Of a DNA stretch of 64,000 nucleotides, positions 59,411 through 64,000 are shown piece by piece. Within the stretch, counting starts at the first letter, position 1. Every line of letters starts with the position of its first letter. Under the pieces are notes generated by a model that was given only the letters and a program-made list of their open reading frames with translations, did no database searches and was not told the DNA's origin. Origin of the DNA: Streptomyces sp. MBT53. Its GTDB lineage: Bacteria > Actinomycetota > Actinomycetes > Streptomycetales > Streptomycetaceae. A program made the translations under genes and the position numbers. The stretch is from positions 91,125-155,124 of the forward strand of contig NZ_JAEQAZ010000002.1 in assembly GCF_016654115.1 (NCBI RefSeq), read 5' to 3'.

Positions 59411-60353
59411 TGACGCGTACGAGCGTTTCCCGCGCGTCGGCCGGGAAGGCGTCCACTCCGTGGCAGGCGCCGCCGACGGCTCCCGCGATCGCGGCGATCG
59501 TGTCGCAGTCGCCGCCGACGGATGCCGCGAGCAGCGCGGCCTGCCAGGGGTCGTCGGGGCAGGCCGCCAGGACGGCGAAGGCGGCCGGGACCGACTCCTG
59601 TGTGGCCAGGCTCGTCCCGACCAACCCGTAGACCCGCTCAGGGACTTGGGCCAGGGTGAGGCCCCGCACCAGGCCGGTCGCCCACACGATCCGCTCGGCG
59701 ACATCGGCGGCGGCCACCCAGTGGCCCCGCCCCGCCGCCAACCGGGCCGCCGACACGGCCACTTCGACCGCCTCGGGAACCGACGCCCCGTCAACTCCCG
59801 CGCTCACGGCGGCGGCCACGGCCGCGGCACCGGCGAGCGCGACCCCGGTGTTGTGGGTGAGGCTGCTCGCCTCCACCACCCGGTCCACCAGCGCGGCCGG
59901 GTCCGCGACCGAGACCGCGATGCCCACGGGGGCGATGCGCATCGCCGCGCCGTTGGTGGTGCCGTAGCGTCCCACCTCGTCGACGGGGGTGCCCGCGAGG
60001 ACCTGCTCCACGGCGCGCTTGGTGGACGGGCCGAGGAGGTCGAGGGAGCCGCGGGCCCGCATGTCGTCCTCCCAGGCGACCAGGCGGCGGGCGAGTTCCG
60101 CCGGGTCCACGCGCCCCTTGCTGTCGAGCAGCAACTTGGCGAGCAGCAGGGCCTGTTCGGTGTCGTCGGTGACGGCTCCGGCCGGCATGCCCGCGGCCAG
60201 CGGATGGTCGGCGTCGGCCGGGTGGAAGCCGGTGAGGACGGGGCCGTAGCGGGCGGTGATCTGTGGGCGGGACAGCATTTGGGTGGGCATGCCGAGGGCG
60301 TCGCCGAGGGCGAGCCCGTGGAGGGCTCCGGTGGCGCGGCTCTGGAGGGTCAT
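59349..60353 (-). CDS. ADP-ribosylglycohydrolase-fold protein
   Basis: 334 residues. Opening GALHGLALGDALGMPTQMLS, then the metal-binding VTDDTEQALLLAKLL (Thr-Asp-Asp) and the C-terminal GGDCDTIAAIAGAVGGA hold the magnesium ligands of the DraG/ARH family. The family cleaves N- or O-ribosyl bonds of ADP-ribose adducts, and some members act on small ribosides. Beside a permease and a sugar kinase, a small-molecule substrate is as likely as protein. 36 bp downstream of the GntR gene. Confidence 0.88.
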   Translation of the reverse strand: MTLQSRATGALHGLALGDALGMPTQMLSRPQITARYGPVLTGFHPADADHPLAAGMPAGAVTDDTEQALLLAKLLLDSKGRVDPAELARRLVAWEDDMRARGSLDLLGPSTKRAVEQVLAGTPVDEVGRYGTTNGAAMRIAPVGIAVSVADPAALVDRVVEASSLTHNTGVALAGAAAVAAAVSAGVDGASVPEAVEVAVSAARLAAGRGHWVAAADVAERIVWATGLVRGLTLAQVPERVYGLVGTSLATQESVPAAFAVLAACPDDPWQAALLAASVGGDCDTIAAIAGAVGGACHGVDAFPADARETLVRVNPALDLDATAAALLGLREGA

Positions 60354-60389
60354 GGGTACTTTCCGGTGCGGGTTCGGCGGTTCGGCGGT

Positions 60390-61097
60390 TCAGCCGAAGG
60401 CGAGGGTGAGTTGGAAGTGGTCGGGGTCGAGGAGGCTCACGACGTGTTCGACGAAGGAGCCGTCGGCGGCCCGGCTGGTGCGGCGCGTGTCGAGGAACCA
60501 GTCACCCGGTTCGCGGCGCAGCAGCTCAGCCTCCCGGCCGTCGATCCGCCGCCCGCCGACCCGCTGTTCGCCGTGGTCGGGCCGTAGTCCGGCCCGCAGC
60601 ATCACATCGGTCAGGGAGTCCTGGCCGAGCCCGCGCGACGGCAGGTCCCGCACTCCGGGCACGGGCGGCAGGAAGCTGCGTTCGTACGACACGACGACCG
60701 CGTCCGCGACCAGTTCACGTATCCGCTCGACGCAGACGAACTCGGTGGTGTTCAGGGTGAGTTGACGGGCCAGTTCCTCGTCCCGCCGAGCGTCGACCGC
60801 GAGTGTCCTGACCCGGGTGTCGATGCCCTGGGTGGCGAGCGCGTGGGCCCAGCCGAGGCTGTCGTCCAGTGGGCGGCCGTCGAAGAGGACGTAGGAGCCC
60901 TTGCCGGTGCGGGTGGCGATCAGGCCGGCCTCGCTGAGTTCGGCGAGGGCCGCGCGGACGGTCGTACGGCTGACGCCGAAGCGTTGGGCCAGGGCGTGTT
61001 CGCCGGGCAGTTGCTCGCCGGCGGGGCGGTGGCCGCTGCGGATCTCCTTGGCGAGGACTTCGGTGATGCGCTGGTGTTTGAGCCGGACTCCGGTCAT
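60390..61097 (-). CDS. GntR/HutC-family transcriptional regulator
   Basis: 235 residues. N-terminal winged HTH (LPGEHALAQRFGVSRTTVRAALAELSEAGLIATRTGKGSYV, about 30-70) and a UTRA effector domain (about 90-235; VCVERIRELVADAVVVSYERSFL, WFLDTRRTSRAADGSFVEHVVSLLDPDHFQL), i.e. the HutC/DasR subfamily. Third gene of the operon; its likely operator is the GTCTAGAC palindrome at the operon promoter. The ATG at 61097 overlaps the hydrolase stop (ATGA). Confidence 0.92.
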   Translation of the reverse strand: MTGVRLKHQRITEVLAKEIRSGHRPAGEQLPGEHALAQRFGVSRTTVRAALAELSEAGLIATRTGKGSYVLFDGRPLDDSLGWAHALATQGIDTRVRTLAVDARRDEELARQLTLNTTEFVCVERIRELVADAVVVSYERSFLPPVPGVRDLPSRGLGQDSLTDVMLRAGLRPDHGEQRVGGRRIDGREAELLRREPGDWFLDTRRTSRAADGSFVEHVVSLLDPDHFQLTLAFG

Positions 61098-61648
61098 GAC
61101 GCCTCCCCGACCACCTCGGCGGCGGTGACCACCCGGATCAGGGGGCGGTAGAGGTCCATGACGTGCAACGCCTTGGCGTGGGAGTCGTCGTCCACACCCG
61201 CGCAGGCGTCGGCGACGACCAAGACCTCTGCTCCGGCGTCGGCGGCGGCGAGGGCCGTGGACAGGACGCAGCAGTCGGTGCTGACGCCCGCGAGGACGAG
61301 GCGGCCGGTGGGGGCGACGCGTTCGGCGAGTTCCGGGGTCCACTTGCCGAAGGTGGGTGCGTCCACGAAGTGCCTTGCCTGGAGGGCGAATTCGTCGGTC
61401 AGGTGCCAGAGCGGGGCGTCCGGCGGCTGGAGGGCGAAGGGCCACTGGTCGTAGTAGGCGCGCCAGCTGCCCTCGGGTTTGTCGGGGGCGATGAAGCGGG
61501 TGAAGGTGACGTCGTCCCCGAAGGCCGGCAGCAGTCGTCGTACGCCTGCCGCCGCGTCCTCGAACCGGGGGGTGGCCCAGGGGCTGTCGGGTTCGGCGAA
61601 GACGCGCTGCATGTCGATGACGGCGAGGTGGCCGGGTGCGGTGGTCAT
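61094..61648 (-). CDS. isochorismatase-family cysteine hydrolase
   Basis: 184 residues with the catalytic triad Asp12 (IDMQ), Lys102 (FGKWTPEL) and Cys127 (GVSTDCCV). The DxHxxxH metal site of nicotinamidases is not visible, so it is not a typical nicotinamidase; ureide, carbamoyl or other amide substrates are possible. It overlaps the permease stop and the GntR start by ATGA, so the three are coupled. Confidence 0.88.
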   Translation of the reverse strand: MTTAPGHLAVIDMQRVFAEPDSPWATPRFEDAAAGVRRLLPAFGDDVTFTRFIAPDKPEGSWRAYYDQWPFALQPPDAPLWHLTDEFALQARHFVDAPTFGKWTPELAERVAPTGRLVLAGVSTDCCVLSTALAAADAGAEVLVVADACAGVDDDSHAKALHVMDLYRPLIRVVTAAEVVGEAS

Positions 61649-63126
61649 ACGGCGGCCACCGCCTCGGGGCTGGCGGCCTGCTGCTCCTGGTGCCGGATGC
61701 GGGCGCGGCCCAGCGCGAGGGTGCCGAGGAAGCCGATCGCGAGGGCGGCCAGGACGCCGAGGTTGGCGTAGGCCCAGGCGCCGGACTTGCCGCCGAGACC
61801 GAGCGGGTCGAGGAGGTAGCCCTGCCAAGTCAGCCAGCTGGCGGCCGTGTTGGTGACCAGGCCCCAGCCGATCGCGGTGGCGCCGAGGGTGAGGAGGAGC
61901 GGCGTGAGCTGGATGTCGCCGTAGCGGCCGGTCGGGCGGAAGAGGTCGCCCTCGTCGTAGTCGCGGCGGCGCAGGGCGAGGTCGGCGAGCATGATGCCGC
62001 ACCAGGCGGCGATGGGGACGCCGAGGGTGGTGAGGAAGCCCATGAACTGGCCGAGGAAGTTGTCGGCGAAGAACACGATGTAGATGGAGCCCGCGATCAT
62101 CAGGACGCCGTCGACGAGTGCGGCGAGGTAGCGCGGCACCGGCAGGCCCGCGGAGAGGAGGGCGAGGCCGGAGGAGTAGATGTCGAGGACCGCGCCGCCG
62201 ACCAGGCCGAGCACCGCGACCACTACGAAGGGGACCAGGAACCAGGTGGGCAGGATCGTCGTCAGCGCGCCGATCGGGTCGGCGGCGACCGCCTTGTTGA
62301 GCGTGCTGGAGGATCCGGCGAGCAGCAGCCCGAAGACCAGCAGGAGCAGCGGGGCGACGGAGGCGCCGAACGTGGTCCAGCCGATCACGCCTCTGCTGGA
62401 CGAACTCCGGGGCAGATAGCGGGAGTAGTCGGCGGCGGCGTTGACCCAGCCGAGGCCGAAGCCGGTCATCATGAACACCAGCGCGCCGATGAACTCCTGG
62501 GCGGAGCCCGCCGGTACGGCGCTGACCGTGCTCCAGTGGATGTGGTCGGCGACGAGGGCGATGTAGACGACGGTGAGTACGGCGGTCACCACGGTGATGA
62601 CCGTCTGGAGCCGCATGATCAGGTCGAAGCCCATGACTCCGCCGACGACGATGAGCGCACCGACGATGATCAGCGCGACCACCTTGGTCTCGGTGCCGCC
62701 GCCCCAGCTGAGTCTGCTGAAGACGGTCGCGGTGGCCATGGTCGCGAGGGCGGTGAGGACGGTCTCCCAGCCGACGGTGAGGATCCAGGAGATCGCCGAC
62801 GGCAGCCGGTTGCCGCGCACGCCGTAGGCGGCGCGGCTGAGCACCATCGTGGGCGCCGAGCCGCGCTTGCCCGCGACCGCGATGAAACCGCAGAGCAGGA
62901 AGGAGAACACAATGCCGATCACACCGGCGATCAGCGCCTGCCAGAACGAGATCCCGAAGCCGAGCGCGAAGGCGCCGTAGCTCAGGCCCAGGATCGAGAC
63001 GTTGGCCCCGAACCAGGGCCAGAACAGCGTGCGAGGGGTGCCTTTGCGTTCGTCGTCGCCGATCACATCGAGGCCGTGGGTCTCGACCTGAAGTTGCCGG
63101 GACTGGGAAGTCTGGGAGTCCGCCAT
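61645..63126 (-). CDS. NCS1-family cytosine/purine permease
   Basis: 493 residues, twelve helices. WFGANVSILGLSYGAFALGFG and the later NAAADYSRYLPRSSSSRGV are signatures of the purine-cytosine permease (NCS1) family, which import nucleobases, hydantoins or related heterocycles with sodium or protons. First gene of the operon. ATG 63126 directly follows a promoter TTGACG-N17-TAGCCT and a GTCTAGAC palindrome. Substrate set by the hydrolase, ribosylhydrolase and kinase downstream is unknown. Confidence 0.9.
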   Translation of the reverse strand: MADSQTSQSRQLQVETHGLDVIGDDERKGTPRTLFWPWFGANVSILGLSYGAFALGFGISFWQALIAGVIGIVFSFLLCGFIAVAGKRGSAPTMVLSRAAYGVRGNRLPSAISWILTVGWETVLTALATMATATVFSRLSWGGGTETKVVALIIVGALIVVGGVMGFDLIMRLQTVITVVTAVLTVVYIALVADHIHWSTVSAVPAGSAQEFIGALVFMMTGFGLGWVNAAADYSRYLPRSSSSRGVIGWTTFGASVAPLLLLVFGLLLAGSSSTLNKAVAADPIGALTTILPTWFLVPFVVVAVLGLVGGAVLDIYSSGLALLSAGLPVPRYLAALVDGVLMIAGSIYIVFFADNFLGQFMGFLTTLGVPIAAWCGIMLADLALRRRDYDEGDLFRPTGRYGDIQLTPLLLTLGATAIGWGLVTNTAASWLTWQGYLLDPLGLGGKSGAWAYANLGVLAALAIGFLGTLALGRARIRHQEQQAASPEAVAAV

Positions 63127-63135
63127 CGTCGACCT

Positions 63136-63151
63136 ACCTGTCTAGACGTGT
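63136..63151. promoter_or_regulatory. GntR (DasR/HutC)-type operator
   Basis: ACCTGTCTAGACGTGT contains the perfect palindrome GTCTAGAC (63140-63147), the core of TGGTCTAGACCA sites bound by DasR-like GntR proteins. It lies between the -10 element and the permease ATG, so a bound regulator would block elongation. Confidence 0.65.
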
Positions 63152-63158
63152 TCATTCG

Positions 63159-63187
63159 AGGCTAGGTGCGGTGGTGACGGGCGTCAA
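63159..63187 (-). promoter_or_regulatory. housekeeping-type promoter of the permease operon
   Basis: On the minus strand TTGACG (63187-63182), a 17-bp spacer, and TAGCCT (63164-63159), a good sigma-70-like pair for a streptomycete. The palindrome at 63136-63151 lies immediately downstream. Confidence 0.75.
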
Positions 63188-63325
63188 GAGGAAAGGGTGG
63201 GGCCGTGGCCGTTCCGCTGAGCGGATCCGTGGGCGACTTCCGGGTGCGGGTGCAGCACGCTGGCCATCGGTCGCCGACGGCTCCGGGCCGCTCGGTGTGT
63301 GGAGTGCAACCACCTAGGGGGAGTT

Positions 63326-64000
63326 GTGAGAGAAGCATCGAAACCGGCGCGTCGTCGCGTGCTCGCCGGGGCAAGTGCGGGGTTGCGGAGGTGGGCGGTC
63401 CGGGTGGCGCGCTCGCCGAAGGCGGTGGTGCTCGTCGTGGCGGCGCTGGTGGCGACCGCGTTCGCCGTGACACCCGCCTACGCGGACGATCCCGGGCTGA
63501 ACTGCGCGATCACCGCGACCGCCGGCATCACGGTGACGCCCACTCCCGTGGTCTACGGTCACAACGCGCTGGTGCAGTGGAGCGCGGACTGCGTGTCCAA
63601 TACCGCCGAGGACGCGCTGCAGATCGTCGGGCCGGGCTTCGACCCGACGACCACCATCTTCCCGGTCGGCGGCGGATCGCAGTCGGTGTTCATCAACCAG
63701 ACCGGGACCGTGGGCTGGAGTGTGACGGTCGTCGACATGTCGTCGGACACCGGATACAGCCGGGGCCTGGCGTCCGTGTCGGCCTCGGTGGTCGGTGTGA
63801 CGACCGTGCCCGACGTGGTGGGTGAATCGCAGACGCAGGCCGGGCAGGATCTCTCGGCTGCCGGATACGTCCTGGGCGCCGTCGGCAGCGTCGTCGACTG
63901 CGACCACGTCAAGACGGTCAGTCGGCAGTCTCCGACCGCGGGCACCGTACTGCCCACCGGGTCCTCGGTCTCGATCAAGATAGGCAAGAAGCCCACCCCG
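63326..64000 (+). CDS. secreted PASTA-domain protein, 3' end beyond window
   Basis: 225 residues visible, no stop in the window. GTG 63326 follows AGGGGGAG. A basic N-terminus and a hydrophobic core (VVLVVAALVATAFAVTPAYA, cleaved before DDP at about residue 53) give a signal peptide. Residues ~55-145 are a beta-rich domain with a Cys pair, then a PASTA domain: TVPDVVGESQTQAGQDLSAAGY...QSPTAGTVLPTGSSVSIKIG. PASTA domains bind peptidoglycan or beta-lactams; without a kinase domain the protein is probably a secreted wall-binding factor. The upstream 200 bp hold the permease promoter and nothing else recognised. Confidence 0.85.
   Translation, partial: MREASKPARRRVLAGASAGLRRWAVRVARSPKAVVLVVAALVATAFAVTPAYADDPGLNCAITATAGITVTPTPVVYGHNALVQWSADCVSNTAEDALQIVGPGFDPTTTIFPVGGGSQSVFINQTGTVGWSVTVVDMSSDTGYSRGLASVSASVVGVTTVPDVVGESQTQAGQDLSAAGYVLGAVGSVVDCDHVKTVSRQSPTAGTVLPTGSSVSIKIGKKPTP

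Noticed and set aside
61094..61648. Nicotinamidase assignment
   Set aside because: The Asp-Lys-Cys triad is present, but the usual His-containing metal site is not visible.
1..64000. CRISPR arrays, prophage, IS elements, rRNA or polyketide/NRPS genes
   Set aside because: None were seen on reading both strands; repeats found are short and intergenic.

Overview
The window is chromosomal DNA from a high-GC actinobacterium, almost certainly a Streptomyces. The evidence is very high third-position GC, many GTG starts, frequent ATGA/GTGA stop-start overlaps, two copies of a short dispersed repeat that I recognise from streptomycetes, an EshA-type family 2B encapsulin, and typical Streptomyces gene sets. 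I see no phage, IS element, CRISPR array, rRNA or tRNA, and no complete secondary-metabolite cluster.

Layout. 1-6.9 kb: an SDR oxidoreductase cut by the window start, a methyltransferase, a short Rho paralogue, a D,D-carboxypeptidase-like protein, and two polyprenol-linked glycosyltransferases (GT87 and MptB). 7-12.7 kb: an amide/amino-acid operon on the minus strand (FadR-type regulator, permease, asparaginase, aspartase, glutaminase). 12.8-15 kb: uppP, then crcB-DUF190-crcB. 15-22.5 kb: an SMP-30-like protein, a YihY-type membrane protein, a small HTH protein, GH42 beta-galactosidase with a divergent LacI regulator, and a secreted Ala/Asp-rich protein. 22.7-36.9 kb: an Lnt-like acyltransferase, a NarL-type two-component pair, an epimerase, an OmpR-type pair, a GT2/DUF2064/methyltransferase/membrane protein/molybdenum oxidoreductase group, a GT-C-like membrane protein and a KhtT/KhtU antiporter.

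37-44.6 kb is the most informative region. An ECF sigma factor of SigK type and its RskA-type anti-sigma factor lie near a five-gene lipid-modification operon (FAD oxidoreductase, DUF1365, cyclopropane/methyl fatty-acid synthase, DUF1295, hydrolase). The first four genes have the same family order as Rv0449c-Rv0446c of Mycobacterium tuberculosis, which adjoin sigK-rskA there. An identical bipartite motif, CCAATCC-N16-CGGATTACG, sits upstream of both sigK and the FAD oxidoreductase gene. This is strong sequence evidence for one autoregulated regulon.

44.8-56.6 kb: a VOC protein, a MarR regulator, an orphan PqqB homologue, a LysR regulator, and a divergent organosulfur operon. That operon is headed by a 28-codon leader peptide ending in Cys-Ser-Ala-Arg-Cys-Arg. 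It continues with a hydrolase, a sulfurtransferase, an SsuC/SsuB/SsuA transporter, an LLM monooxygenase, a second binding protein and a DszC/SfnB-like flavoprotein, followed by a GlcD-like oxidase. 56.8-58.3 kb: the family 2B encapsulin. 58.3-63.1 kb: a minus-strand module (cytosine/purine permease, cysteine hydrolase, GntR regulator, ADP-ribosylglycohydrolase, PfkB kinase) with a clear promoter and operator. The window ends inside a secreted PASTA-domain protein.

Several small structural oddities were found: a decayed duplication of the beta-galactosidase 3' end, a triplicated gene junction between the ADP-ribosylglycohydrolase and PfkB genes, a ~23-bp minisatellite, and three long tail-to-tail coding overlaps. 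Coordinates come from reading the sequence by eye; start codons were chosen by ribosome binding site, overlap with the upstream gene and family length.
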